Source: Endozoicomonas sp965261315 (GTDB taxonomy: Bacteria > Pseudomonadota > Gammaproteobacteria > Pseudomonadales > Endozoicomonadaceae). Taken from it: DNA of 64,000 bases. The notes below the pieces were generated by a model. That model was not told the DNA's origin. It made no database searches and saw nothing but the letters and a program-made list of their open reading frames with translations. Both the position numbers and the translations under genes were made by a program. Below are positions 54,168 through 62,852 of the stretch, piece by piece. Every line of letters starts with the position of its first letter. Positions within the stretch are counted from its first letter, which is position 1. The stretch is taken from the NCBI GenBank assembly GCA_965261315.1, contig CBDHDM010000066.1, forward strand, positions 62,001-126,000, read 5' to 3'.

Positions 54168-56231
54168 CTACTGTAGGAGTTCTTCAAGCCAATCATGGTT
54201 GTTGTTGACCAGTTCTGACTCTGTCGCCAATAAATCAAAATCAGGTTCCCAAATGTCGTTCAGTCCAAGAGGGTCTTTACTTCTGCATTCAAAGGCTGTG
54301 CGCCAAGCGTTTTGTGTCTGTTTATCCACACTATGTTGGTTTATTTTTATGAGAATACTCATTAAGTGCGTAGTCCCCATCTCTCCGCGATAGGGTTTCA
54401 GCAGTTCAAGTTCTGCATTTCCCAATACCGGAAAACGATCCAGCGCTTCCATTGCAGTTTCAAAGGTAGCTACCGGCCCTTGAATGCTACTGTTGGAAAC
54501 TTGGTTCCATGGAGTTGGCATGCTTACCGGAGGTTGTTGCAGAGTGATTGCTGTTACTACTGGTGTTTTTGTTGCCTCAATCTGTACCAACTTTGCAGCC
54601 ACCGCGTTTTTAACGAGGTCTGGAACAACGCCGTCTATATCATCCTGGATCACCGGGTTGAGTGCCGTGCATAAACCGGCGGTTAGCTGGCCGTTACTGG
54701 CATAGTGTTCCAGGGATGACCAGACCGCAGGCTTTAATGGTATGTTGGATTTGATGATATTAATAATCACAGAAGGTGGCAGCGAAGGTGCTGTTTTTTT
54801 ATGCTCGGCTTTCCTGGGCTCTTTGGTTCTTGTTTTCATTTGGCATAATTTTGCCTCCAACCTGATCGCATAGGGTTCGCGCTTGTCCTGAGGCTTTTCA
54901 TACCATTGTTCTGTGAATTCGGTTGCCTTGAAAAAGGCGGTCAACTGTTCCAGGGTCCAGTTCTTTATAACAAAACCGGTATCCGTGACGGTAAACTCCG
55001 GTTTTTTGAGTACAACCGGATCGCCATCGGGTGGTATGACAGTGAGCCTTTGATTCTTGAGTTGATATTCTGTTTGCTCAAGCTCAATCAGCATCGCCGT
55101 GATGAAGTGCCACAGGCGCATCTGACTCGACATGACGTGATCACCATCGACAATCACTCCTGTTTTATCATACGTTGACACTCGGTTTGAAAAGCAGAGT
55201 TCCGGTATATCCTTGTGTTCAGGTAGATAGTGGTTTGTCAGAAGCATTCCTTCCAGCAACCGTTGCTGAATCGTGACATCAGGAGCGGTTTCAGGTGTAG
55301 CCTGGTAGTCAAGACAGGCATCCATGAATTGCTGCATCTTTTGTGGTCCAAGTACCCGACGTAACCGGTACCACTGTGAGATGGTGGGCACGGTTTTGAA
55401 TAGCTCGTCCATCTTATCCACGTATTTTGAGCGGATATCTGCTGATTGTTGCCAGAGAATCTCTAGCATCATGCGTTTAGATGGTGTGTAGTCAAATCGC
55501 TGGCCAAGTTGTTGGCGGAGTGGTTTTAATGCATGCCACTGTTCACGGGTTGGGGCAGGCTTCAGGTTTCTGCACAGTTCAAGGTATTCCTGCCACTCGG
55601 ATACAGGGAGCTGCGTCAGTGTAAATTTCGTTACAGTCAATGGTGCCGGAATGGATAATGCCTTAGTGAGGGGCTCTTTATCCCGTGGATTTTTAGAATG
55701 CATTTCAATCCAGAACCGGGTGCCCGAACCTCCATGGATAGCCAATATCGGCAGCAAGGATTTCAGCGCAGAACAAACAGCCACTCTTTCATTTCGGGGA
55801 CTTTTGTGGGCAGTCAGATATTGTTGGAATTCGGCAATGGTCATGTTCCATTTTGCAGGAGCAGAGAAGAATAGAGCCAGTGCTTTCATTTGACTTGATT
55901 CTAAAAGTTCATCTTCTTCATCACTGCTGTCGCCTCCAATGTCCGTAGAATAACCTTGATGTTTAAGACATTGGCGGAGTTTGTTCTCATTTTCAGTCAG
56001 TTTTTCTCCTGAGGGTACTCCAAAGCCTGCAAATATGCGGCAAGAATGTTTCAGAAGACTCTTCTTTTCATCCGAGGGTAGCCATCTAACAAAGTCGTTC
56101 ACCTCCTTGGCGGTGGGAATCCCTCGACAAAATCGTTCACCTCCTTGGCATCCCTCGGCCATGACACATGGAGGAAATGGAGGGCAATAGCGTTCGGCCC
56201 TCGCCTTTGAAGACCTCCAGCCCGACGACAA
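54168..56231 (-). CDS. C-terminal part of the large 35-residue-repeat protein
   Basis: The real reading starts at the last repeat, IPTAKEVNDFVRWLPSDEKK; the first 36 residues of this frame are repeat DNA read out of phase. The following about 640 residues are helical with no known domain. They contain degenerate repeats of the same style (APTREQWHALKPLRQQLGQ, VPTISQWYRLRRVLGPQKM, TIAEFQQYLTAHK), an acidic cluster DSSDEEDELLE, and basic words KTRTKEPRKAEHKK. No signal peptide or membrane segment. It ends DWLEELLQ. It belongs with the N-terminal part at 57613-59292 but is separated from it by frame breaks in the array. Confidence 0.6.
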   Translation of the reverse strand: MSSGWRSSKARAERYCPPFPPCVMAEGCQGGERFCRGIPTAKEVNDFVRWLPSDEKKSLLKHSCRIFAGFGVPSGEKLTENENKLRQCLKHQGYSTDIGGDSSDEEDELLESSQMKALALFFSAPAKWNMTIAEFQQYLTAHKSPRNERVAVCSALKSLLPILAIHGGSGTRFWIEMHSKNPRDKEPLTKALSIPAPLTVTKFTLTQLPVSEWQEYLELCRNLKPAPTREQWHALKPLRQQLGQRFDYTPSKRMMLEILWQQSADIRSKYVDKMDELFKTVPTISQWYRLRRVLGPQKMQQFMDACLDYQATPETAPDVTIQQRLLEGMLLTNHYLPEHKDIPELCFSNRVSTYDKTGVIVDGDHVMSSQMRLWHFITAMLIELEQTEYQLKNQRLTVIPPDGDPVVLKKPEFTVTDTGFVIKNWTLEQLTAFFKATEFTEQWYEKPQDKREPYAIRLEAKLCQMKTRTKEPRKAEHKKTAPSLPPSVIINIIKSNIPLKPAVWSSLEHYASNGQLTAGLCTALNPVIQDDIDGVVPDLVKNAVAAKLVQIEATKTPVVTAITLQQPPVSMPTPWNQVSNSSIQGPVATFETAMEALDRFPVLGNAELELLKPYRGEMGTTHLMSILIKINQHSVDKQTQNAWRTAFECRSKDPLGLNDIWEPDFDLLATESELVNNNHDWLEELLQ

Positions 56232-56560
56232 AGTCGTTCACCTCCTTGGCGGTGGGAATCCCTCGGCCATGACACATGGAGGAAATGGAGGGCAATAGCG
56301 TTCGGCCCTCGCCTTTGAAGACCTCCAGCCCGACAAAGTCGTTCACCTCCTTGGCGGTGGGAATCCCTTTTCCGGATCTCATGGAGGAAATGGAGGGCAA
56401 TAGCGTTCGGCCCTCGCCTTTGAAGACCTCCAGCCCGACAAAGTCGTTCACCTCCTTGGCGGTGGGAATCCCTTTTCCGCATCTCATGGAGGAAATGGAG
56501 GGCAATAGCGTTCGGCCCTCGCCTTTGAAGACCTCCAGCCCGACAAAGTCGTTCACCTCC
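56137..56560 (-). CDS. Repeat-array segment 4 (in-frame units nearest the C-terminal part)
   Basis: Between frame breaks, this stretch reads about four units in the repeat frame (tetrads RCGK, RSGK, CHGR, CHGR) and stops at GMPRR, 37 codons from the start of the C-terminal part. One unit has a duplicated valine (NDFVVGLEVF), an in-frame three-base insertion. It is a part of the same broken gene, not a separate one. Confidence 0.4.
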
Positions 56561-56990
56561 TTGGCTTGGCGGTGGGAATCCTTTGAAGACCTCGGCCATG
56601 ACACATGGAGGAAATGGAGGGCAATAGCGTTCGGCCCTCGCCTTTGAAGACCTCCAGCCCGACAAAGTCGTTCACCTCCTTGGCGGTGGGAATCCCTTTT
56701 CCGCATCTCATGGAGGAAATGGAGGGCAATAGCGTTCGGCCCTCGCCTTTGAAGACCTCCAGCCCGACAAAGTCGTTCACCTCCTTGGCGGTGGGAATCC
56801 CTTTTCCGCATCTCATGGAGGAAATGGAGGGCAATAGCGTTCGGCCCTCGCCTTTGAAGACCTCCAGCCCGACAAAGTCGTTCACCTCCTTGGCGGTGGG
56901 AATCCCTTTTCCGCATCTCATGGAGGAAATGGAGGGCAATAGCGTTCGGCCCTCGCCTTTGAAGACCTCCAGCCCGACAAAGTCGTTCAC
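56553..56990 (-). CDS. Repeat-array segment 3
   Basis: 145 codons of in-frame repeats with tetrads RCGK, RCGK, RCGK, CHGR, ending in the irregular GLQRIPTAKPRR. The break at its 5' side is a 4-base loss (GTTCACTTGGCGG in place of GTTCACCTCCTTGGCGG, plus-strand reading). Confidence 0.4.
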   Translation of the reverse strand: MNDFVGLEVFKGEGRTLLPSISSMRCGKGIPTAKEVNDFVGLEVFKGEGRTLLPSISSMRCGKGIPTAKEVNDFVGLEVFKGEGRTLLPSISSMRCGKGIPTAKEVNDFVGLEVFKGEGRTLLPSISSMCHGRGLQRIPTAKPRR

Positions 56991-57616
56991 TTGGCGGTGG
57001 GAATCCCTTGGCCATTACGCATGGAGGAAATGGAGGGCAATAGCGTTCGGCCCTCGCCTTTGAAGACCTCCAGCCCGACAAAGTCGTTCACCTCCTTGGC
57101 GGTGGGAATCCCTCGGCCATGACACAAGGAGGAAATGGAGGGCAATAGCGTTCGGCCCTCGCCTTTGAAGACCTCCAGCCCGACAAAGTCGTTCACCTCC
57201 TTGGCGGTGGGAATCCCTTTTCCGGATCTCATGGAGGAAATGGAGGGCAATAGCGTTCGGCCCTCGCCTTTGAAGACCTCCAGCCCGACAAAGTCGTTCA
57301 CCTCCTTGGCGGTGGGAATCCCTCGGCCATGACACAAGGAGGAAATGGAGGGCAATAGCGTTCGGCCCTCGCCTTTGAAGACCTCCAGCCCGACAAAGTC
57401 GTTCACCTCCTTGGCGGTGGGAATCCCTTTTCCGGATCTCATGGAGGAAATGGAGGGCAATAGCGTTCGGCCCTCGCCTTTGAAGACCTCCAGCCCGACA
57501 AAGTCGTTCACCTCCTTGGCGGTGGGAATCCCTTTTCCGCATCTCATGGAGGAAATGGAGGGCAATAGCGTTCGGCCCTCGCCTTTGAAGACCTCCAGCC
57601 CGACAAAGTCGTTCAC
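56987..57616 (-). CDS. Repeat-array segment 2
   Basis: 209 codons, six units with tetrads RCGK, RSGK, CHGR, RSGK, CHGR, RNGQ; in two of them the preceding Met is Leu (SSLCHGR). The apparent start Met arises only from the frame break. Same gene as its neighbours. Confidence 0.4.
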   Translation of the reverse strand: MNDFVGLEVFKGEGRTLLPSISSMRCGKGIPTAKEVNDFVGLEVFKGEGRTLLPSISSMRSGKGIPTAKEVNDFVGLEVFKGEGRTLLPSISSLCHGRGIPTAKEVNDFVGLEVFKGEGRTLLPSISSMRSGKGIPTAKEVNDFVGLEVFKGEGRTLLPSISSLCHGRGIPTAKEVNDFVGLEVFKGEGRTLLPSISSMRNGQGIPTAK

Positions 57617-59292
57617 CTTGGCTTGGCGGTGGGAATCGCCTTGGCCATGTTCACCTCCTTGGCGGTGGGAATCCCTCGGCCATTACACATGGAGGAAATG
57701 GAGGGCAATAGCGTTCGGCCCTCGCCTTTGAAGACCTCCAGCCCGACAAAGTCGTTCACCTCCTTGGCGGTGGGAATCCCTTTTCCGCATCTCATGGAGG
57801 AAATGGAGGGCAATAGCGTTCGGCCCTCGCCTTTGAAGACCTCCAGCCCGACAAAGTCGTTCACCTCCTTGGCGGTGGGAATCCCTTGGCCATGACACAT
57901 GGAGGAAATGGAGGGCAATAGCGTTCGGCCCTCGCCTTTGAAGACCTCCAGCCCGACAAAGTCGTTCACCTCCTTGGCGGTGGGAATCCCTTGGCCATTA
58001 CGCATGGAGGAAATGGAGGGCAATAGCGTTCGGCCCTCGCCTTTGAAGACCTCCAGCCCGACAAAGTCGTTCACCTCCTTGGCGGTGGGAATCCCTTTTC
58101 CGCATCTCATGGAGGAAATGGAGGGCAATAGCGTTCGGCCCTCGCCTTTGAAGACCTCCAGCCCGACAAAGTCGTTCACCTCCTTGGCGGTGGGAATCCC
58201 TTTTCCGCATCTCATGGAGGAAATGGAGGGCAATAGCGTTCGGCCCTCGCCTTTGAAGACCTCCAGCCCGACAAAGTCGTTCACCTCCTTGGCGGTGGGA
58301 ATCCCTTGGCCATTACACATGGAGGAAATGGAGGGCAATAGCGTTCGGCCCTCGCCTTTGAAGACCTCCAGCCCGACAAAGTCGTTCACCTCCTTGGCGG
58401 TGGGAATCCCTCGGCCATGACACATGGAGGAAATCCGTTTCAAGCATGGGTTAGCAGCAACCGCCTGAATGTTTTCCTCGCTTTCTTCTGCAAACTTCTT
58501 TATCTGGGTCTTCGATTTGAGCATGCTCGTAAGGCAGCTGGTATTTTTAATCTGCTGGGTATTTACAGCTAAAAAGAACGTGTTGGCCTTAGCAAAATAG
58601 CCTGTGAAAGTCTGAGAATCTTTAACAATGCTGAAGTTTTTTAATTTGGAAAAGAGGGAGTGTGCGGGCGGCTTACTCCTGTCTCGCGCTAATTGGATTT
58701 TCCTGTCATTGAGGGTTTTCAGCAGTATCCCGGCATTCTTTAGTACTGCTTGTATTTCTTGATTATTTAAATGTGTTCGTAGTTCATTTTGCTGGCTTAC
58801 AGAAAATGCTGAAATTGATGTTTCACTGTTAATTCCTGTAGTGAGCGGTACATCCTCCATTGGTTCTGGCATATCCTGTACCATCGCTGAGGTATGCTCA
58901 TTGCCAGTTAATGGCCTATTGTCGCTGGCTGTTGGTAGATTTCTTGATATGGAGTTGATCATCCCCGGAAGCCTGGAAGCAGCGTCAGCAGGCATGGCCG
59001 GTTCAGTCTCCATCGGCTCTGGACTCTCCTGAACCGAAGCAGAAGAACACACAATACCCCAGCTTTTTTCAGTAACACGCCTGAGTTTTATGGGTGGAAT
59101 GGCCCCGGATTCAGGTTGCTGTTGATGCGGTGGAAACGCTCCAGTGCCCGTTGCTGTCTGTTCCACCGTGGAACCTGCCATGGTTCGCTTTCTTTTGCCA
59201 TTTCGGCTGGTTGTCAGCTCGCCCCTTCCTGCTTCAGTGGATGTTAACGGGGATACAGTGTCTGCGGTTACTGAGGAGGAAGGGGACTGCAT
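57613..59292 (-). CDS. N-terminal part of the large 35-residue-repeat protein
   Basis: 559 codons from ATG MQSPSSSVTADTVSPL. Residues 1-150 are S/T/P/E-rich and probably disordered, with NLS-like KRKR at 33-36, IKLRRV near 73, and two similar words PEPMETEP and PEPMEDVP. Residues 165-285 form a helical domain (QNELRTHLNNQEIQAVLKNA, LFSKLKNFSIVKDSQTFTGY). The repeats begin near residue 287 and eight units follow before the frame ends in an irregular unit (NMAKAIPTAKPR). No signal peptide. Likely the start of one giant gene reaching to 54168. Family not recognised; a host-directed effector is a reasonable guess. Confidence 0.65.
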   Translation of the reverse strand: MQSPSSSVTADTVSPLTSTEAGRGELTTSRNGKRKRTMAGSTVEQTATGTGAFPPHQQQPESGAIPPIKLRRVTEKSWGIVCSSASVQESPEPMETEPAMPADAASRLPGMINSISRNLPTASDNRPLTGNEHTSAMVQDMPEPMEDVPLTTGINSETSISAFSVSQQNELRTHLNNQEIQAVLKNAGILLKTLNDRKIQLARDRSKPPAHSLFSKLKNFSIVKDSQTFTGYFAKANTFFLAVNTQQIKNTSCLTSMLKSKTQIKKFAEESEENIQAVAANPCLKRISSMCHGRGIPTAKEVNDFVGLEVFKGEGRTLLPSISSMCNGQGIPTAKEVNDFVGLEVFKGEGRTLLPSISSMRCGKGIPTAKEVNDFVGLEVFKGEGRTLLPSISSMRCGKGIPTAKEVNDFVGLEVFKGEGRTLLPSISSMRNGQGIPTAKEVNDFVGLEVFKGEGRTLLPSISSMCHGQGIPTAKEVNDFVGLEVFKGEGRTLLPSISSMRCGKGIPTAKEVNDFVGLEVFKGEGRTLLPSISSMCNGRGIPTAKEVNMAKAIPTAKPR

Positions 59293-59418
59293 GGTTTTTT
59301 GGGGGCTTCCCTGTTTCCAGTAGGAGAATAGTCTGGGGATGACAACAATAGAACTTTTGACCTTGTCATCCCGGTAAAGTTCCAGGCAACCGGTATAAGG
59401 GAAGGCTGACCTGTTTTG

Positions 59419-59623
59419 TCAGGCAGCCTGGGGGAGGGACGTGTTGCTGGAAAGCACGCTGGAAGCTTTCACATTCCAGGGAAGGAGCACTTCCCGCTTT
59501 TCAACCGTATCCGCATACGGCAGGTGCTTGAGCACATAATAGAGGTACTGGTATGGATCAAGCCCGTTGGCTTTGGCGCTTTCGATCAGGCTGTAATAAA
59601 TGGCGCTGGCTCGCGCGCCTTCA
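59419..59623 (-). pseudogene. IS66-family transposase, C-terminal remnant
   Basis: The minus strand reads ARASAIYYSLIESAKANGLD, then PYQYLYYVLKHLPYADTVEK and LLPWNVKASS, the typical end of IS66 TnpC, stopping after LPQAA. It is cut at its 5' side by the left end of the IS1182 element. Confidence 0.82.
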
Positions 59624-61301
59624 GAGGCTGTTGCAAAAACCGTTTTTGGACAACCTTGATAGACTGGGAACCTCTCTCATGCAGCCATGGTGGCCCACAT
59701 AAAAAGCCTATTGCAATCTGATGAAAAATTACTGCCCGTCAAAACGGCTTTAAATTGACACCAAAGGCGGTAAAAAAGTCGCAAAATCAGGCTTGAAGCA
59801 GCAGCGGCTACTACCCTGCTGAGATTGTATGCTAACAGGTGGAGGCTGAACTCCAGTTTAACGCCCGGTAGGCCACGACGACGGAAACGGTTGAGCCCCT
59901 GTACCATTCTCAGATAGCCGAAAACCGGTTCCACCATCGCCTTTCGATGTTTAAATGCCTTTTTAGCTGCCGGGTGTTGCATGGTTTCCCGTAGTGCGTC
60001 TTTGCCATCATCAATGGCAAGTCGGCTGATCTGCCTGCCTTTCTTTTTACTGCTTGTGCACCGGTTTTGCAGTGGGCAGTTCTGGCAATCTGCTCCGCCA
60101 TATACCCTTGCGGCATCAGCCTTTGCATTTTTACCGGGTTGATAAAGAAGCACCAATGTCTGCTCACCAGGGCAGTAGTAAACATCATTTGTCGTATCAT
60201 AACGAAAATGACTTTTATGGAACTTTTTGCCTTTTTTTGGTTTGCCCGGCTTGCCACTCTCCGGACACAACAGGCTGATATCACGATCTATCGTTGTCGT
60301 GATGACGGTTTCATTGGCATAACCTCCATCCAGCAGTAATTCATCAGGACTTTGTCCGGTAGTGCGTACTGCCTGATCCAGCATCTCTGGAATAACGGCC
60401 GTTTCGTTGGTGGGATCAACGGCCACGGCGACCACCACCCGTTTCTCATTGGCCAGAACCGAAGGGGTATAACCAGGCGCATAACCTCGCCCCCGTTTCA
60501 TTTTCTGAATAATGGCTTCAGGCTCTGTTGGGCTGACCATGGTGTTTTCAGCGGCTTTCTGGCTACGTTTTCTGCGCTTTTCCTTTTGGGAAAGCAGCGT
60601 CTCAAGAACCACTGTCTTGTGCACGACTACTGTCTGCTTTTCTTCATCCCCGGGCGCTTTCTCCGCTTGACGCCGAGCTTCTTCCAGAGCAGCCCTGGCC
60701 GCTTCTTCTTTCACCAGATTGTAATTCGAACAGGCCGCTTCAATGGTGGTGCCATCACCGGCCAGACAGTGGCCTGAAGAGCGGGTCTTTTTCAGCGCCA
60801 ACCGGGCGAGATCCTCAAAAAAACCAAGACTCAGGGATTCGGCATGCATAATGACAAACCGGCCAATATTGGCATGATCCGGAAAAATGCCACCACTGAC
60901 CCACATGCAGCCCAGATTGAGCCGGTCAAGTGCCTCCAGACCTCGCAATGAAGTAACGCCCTGCATGATGCCGTAAAGAATAAGCCCGACCATGTTGCGA
61001 GGCGCGTAGGGTGGGCGACCTGATTTGCCATAGCGTATTTCAAAATCCGACCAGTCCAGTTCGTTAAGGAAATCAGCAGCAATGATGGGGGTTTTCTGAC
61101 CAGCCTGTTCCAGGTGCTGTTGCAGATAGGTATGTCCAATCGTGATGTCTGATGGTGCTTTTTCTGGCATGTCAGCCAGTTCGGAGAAAATGTCGTATTG
61201 AGGAGTACGACAGATATCCAATTTTTGCTTTGTTGTCATGGCTGGTTATGGTGGCGCTGGAATAGCGGTATTTTAAGCTTTCGGGGTTTCGCGACAGCCT
61301 C
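59624..61301 (-). mobile_element. IS1182-family insertion sequence
   Basis: One complete transposase gene lies between imperfect terminal inverted repeats: GAGGCTGTTGCAAAAACC at the left end (59624) and the complement of GGTTTCGCGACAGCCTC at the right end (61301). The flanks do not show a clear target duplication, and left and right neighbours are pieces of different elements (IS66 and a group II intron), which suggests a deletion or rearrangement next to it. Confidence 0.8.
59677..61239 (-). CDS. IS1182-family transposase
   Basis: It has 520 residues. N-terminal DUF772-type region (ADFLNELDWSDFEIRYGKSG, PPYAPRNMVGLILYGIMQGV), DDE core with LAGDGTTIEAACSNYN, the second acid in LLLDGGYANETVI, and KHRKAMVEPVFGYLRMVQGL with the final glutamate. 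A cysteine cluster CQNCPLQNRCTSS lies between them. It looks intact and probably functional. Ends within the left terminal repeat region. Confidence 0.92.
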   Translation of the reverse strand: MTTKQKLDICRTPQYDIFSELADMPEKAPSDITIGHTYLQQHLEQAGQKTPIIAADFLNELDWSDFEIRYGKSGRPPYAPRNMVGLILYGIMQGVTSLRGLEALDRLNLGCMWVSGGIFPDHANIGRFVIMHAESLSLGFFEDLARLALKKTRSSGHCLAGDGTTIEAACSNYNLVKEEAARAALEEARRQAEKAPGDEEKQTVVVHKTVVLETLLSQKEKRRKRSQKAAENTMVSPTEPEAIIQKMKRGRGYAPGYTPSVLANEKRVVVAVAVDPTNETAVIPEMLDQAVRTTGQSPDELLLDGGYANETVITTTIDRDISLLCPESGKPGKPKKGKKFHKSHFRYDTTNDVYYCPGEQTLVLLYQPGKNAKADAARVYGGADCQNCPLQNRCTSSKKKGRQISRLAIDDGKDALRETMQHPAAKKAFKHRKAMVEPVFGYLRMVQGLNRFRRRGLPGVKLEFSLHLLAYNLSRVVAAAASSLILRLFYRLWCQFKAVLTGSNFSSDCNRLFMWATMAA

Positions 61302-61514
61302 ATGAACTACTTTTCAGTACCCGGCAATGGGTTAAGAATAATTGCCTTCAGAACAGCAGTGCAAAAGATTTGGTACAAAGCCTTGAAGCGGCGCAGTCAG
61401 AGAAGCCGACTGAACTGGAAGAAGTTCGGTGCTTTCATCAACACTGTGTTGCCTAAGGTAAAAGTTCTTCATCCATGGCCGGAGCAACGGTTTGACGTCA
61501 AATACTCGAGGTAG
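61302..61514 (+). pseudogene. Group II intron reverse transcriptase/maturase, C-terminal remnant
   Basis: The frame begins at the IS1182 end and reads NYFSVPGNGLRIIAFRTAVQ, KIWYKALKRRSQRSRLNW and KVKVLHPWPEQRFDVKYSR, the typical C-terminal (maturase X and tail) sequence of bacterial group II intron proteins. All reverse-transcriptase motifs are missing. Domain V of the intron follows directly. Confidence 0.85.
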
Positions 61515-61549
61515 GAGCCGTATGCGCTAGCAGTGCATGTACGGATCTG
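61515..61549 (+). ncRNA. Group II intron domain V (first remnant)
   Basis: GAGCCGTATGCGCTAGCAGT then GCATGTACGGATCTG folds as the 34-base domain V hairpin with the AGC-type catalytic triad near its base. It directly follows the maturase remnant. Confidence 0.7.
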
Positions 61550-61854
61550 GTGTGCCACGAGAGCAGAGTCGGTCTGCTCGTAACTGCAATTGAGATGGAG
61601 GAGGGCCCTCCGGTGGTGGCTTCTGGAAGCGACCACCAAACCACTGTGAGCTGCGCTGATTAAGAGTCAGGGTGGTGAGCGTCACAGAAAAGGCGCAACA
61701 AGATTGTGTCAGGTATGAAATCTGAAGATGAACGCAAGTGAACCAATAATGACGTGTCGTAAGCGTGTACATCGACATCAAAAGTGGAGGGCAGATCCAC
61801 TCCATGATGAGCTCAGGGGAAATCCGGTTATTGCCTGAGTGGTGTCCGGCATAT

Positions 61855-62814
61855 TCAAAAAGGCTTGTCTGGCAAGCTTGGCAGAGAGTGAAGGCGAACA
61901 AGTGAGCTGCCGGTATTGACGGTCAGTCGCTGGCTGATTTTGAGGTCAATCTGGGCGGAAACCTGTACAAGTTATGGAACAGGATGTCATCGGGAAGCTA
62001 CTTTCCTCCCCCCGTCATGCGTGTGGACATCGACAAGAAGGATGGAGGCACGAGACCGCTGGGAGTGCCGACAGTAGCAGACCGCATAGCCCAAACCGTG
62101 GTGAAGATGACTGTTGAGCCATTAGTGGAAGCAGTCTTTCATGAAAACTCCTACGGATATCGCCCCAACCGAAATGCTCATCAGGCAATAGCAAATTGGC
62201 TGGAAAAGCACATTCCGGATATCTGGTTTGAGCGCTATGCTGATGATGCGCTAATCCACTGTCGTACAAAGCAGGAGGCTGAATCTTTGTTGGAGAGGGT
62301 CAGAAAACGGTTGAAAGACTGTGGTCTGACACTACATCCTATAAAGACAAAGTTGGTTTACTGCAAGGATGATGATCGGCCGGGAAAGCATGAAAATACG
62401 TCGTTTGACTTTCTTAGCTACACCTTTCGCCCACGGATGGCCAGAAGCCGGAATGGGAGATATTTTGTCAGTTTCCTGCCCGCTATAAGTAAGGCTTCGG
62501 CCCAGTCTATTCGGGATGAAATCAGGGAACTTAAAATACCCACCAAAAGATCACTTTACTCGCTCGAAGAGTTAGCAAAGCTGATTAATCCCATGGTTCA
62601 AGGGTGGATCAATTATTATGGGAGATTCTACCCGTCAGAATTGAAGAAAGCTTTGAACTATGTGGAAGCAACGCTGGTGCGCTGGGCAATGGGCAAATTT
62701 AAGAAATTGAGGGGTCGAAAATGGCGAGCTTCCCGCTGTTTGGGAAGAGTGACCAAAAGGGCTCCGTTGTTAATGGCACACTGGCGTATTGGTTGTGTGT
62801 CAGCGGTTGGATGA
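61855..62814 (+). pseudogene. Group II intron reverse transcriptase with stop codon and palm deletion
   Basis: In frame: LVWQAWQRVKANK, then a TGA where glycine is expected, then AAGIDGQSLADF. The main open part (61984 onwards) has RVDIDKKDGGTRPLGVPTVA, ENSYGYRPNRNAHQAIA and then jumps to KHIPDIWFERYADDALIHC. About 90-100 residues with RT motifs 3-4 (the FDIKGLFDN and QGGVISP-type segments) are missing. The YADD catalytic box and maturase region LINPMVQGWINYYGRF remain. Confidence 0.88.
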
Positions 62815-62816
62815 GA

Positions 62817-62852
62817 AGAGCCGTATGAGCTGAGAGGTTCAAGTACGGTTCT
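62817..62852 (+). ncRNA. Group II intron domain V (second copy)
   Basis: GAGCCGTATGAGCTGAGAGG then TTCAAGTACGGTTCTG is a well-formed domain V hairpin, followed by a domain VI-like stem (GCACCTGAAGGGGAGGTTCC) ending near 62890. Confidence 0.8.

Larger units (their letters stand above)
56100..58435 (-). repeat. Array of about 21 tandem 105-bp (35-codon) repeats
   Basis: The word GGCAATAGCGTTCGGCCCTC recurs 21 times between 56183 and 58331, mostly every 105 bases. On the minus strand each unit encodes 35 residues: IPTAKEVNDFV, GLEVFKGEG, RTLLPSISSM, then a variable tetrad and G. Tetrads in gene order are CHGR, CNGQ, RCGK, RCGK, RNGQ, CHGQ, RCGK, CNGR; RCGK, RSGK, CHGR, RSGK, CHGR, RNGQ; RCGK three times, CHGR; RCGK, RSGK, CHGR, CHGR. 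Otherwise units are almost identical. Irregular units near 57615-57655, 56990, 56560-56590 and 56120-56160 shift the frame. Assembly error or true decay are both possible. Confidence 0.92.

Noticed and set aside
56276..58420. Long open frames on the plus strand and in the other minus frames of the array (repeated MEEMEGNSVRPSPLK and GGERLCRAGGLQRRGPN types)
   Set aside because: The 105-bp unit has no stop in several frames, so any frame stays open as long as the array lasts. Only the frame that links to unique N- and C-terminal coding sequence and contains the loop variation was accepted.
56100..58435. CRISPR array
   Set aside because: The unit is 105 bp, has no alternation of short repeats with unique spacers, and is coding. 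No cas gene is present.
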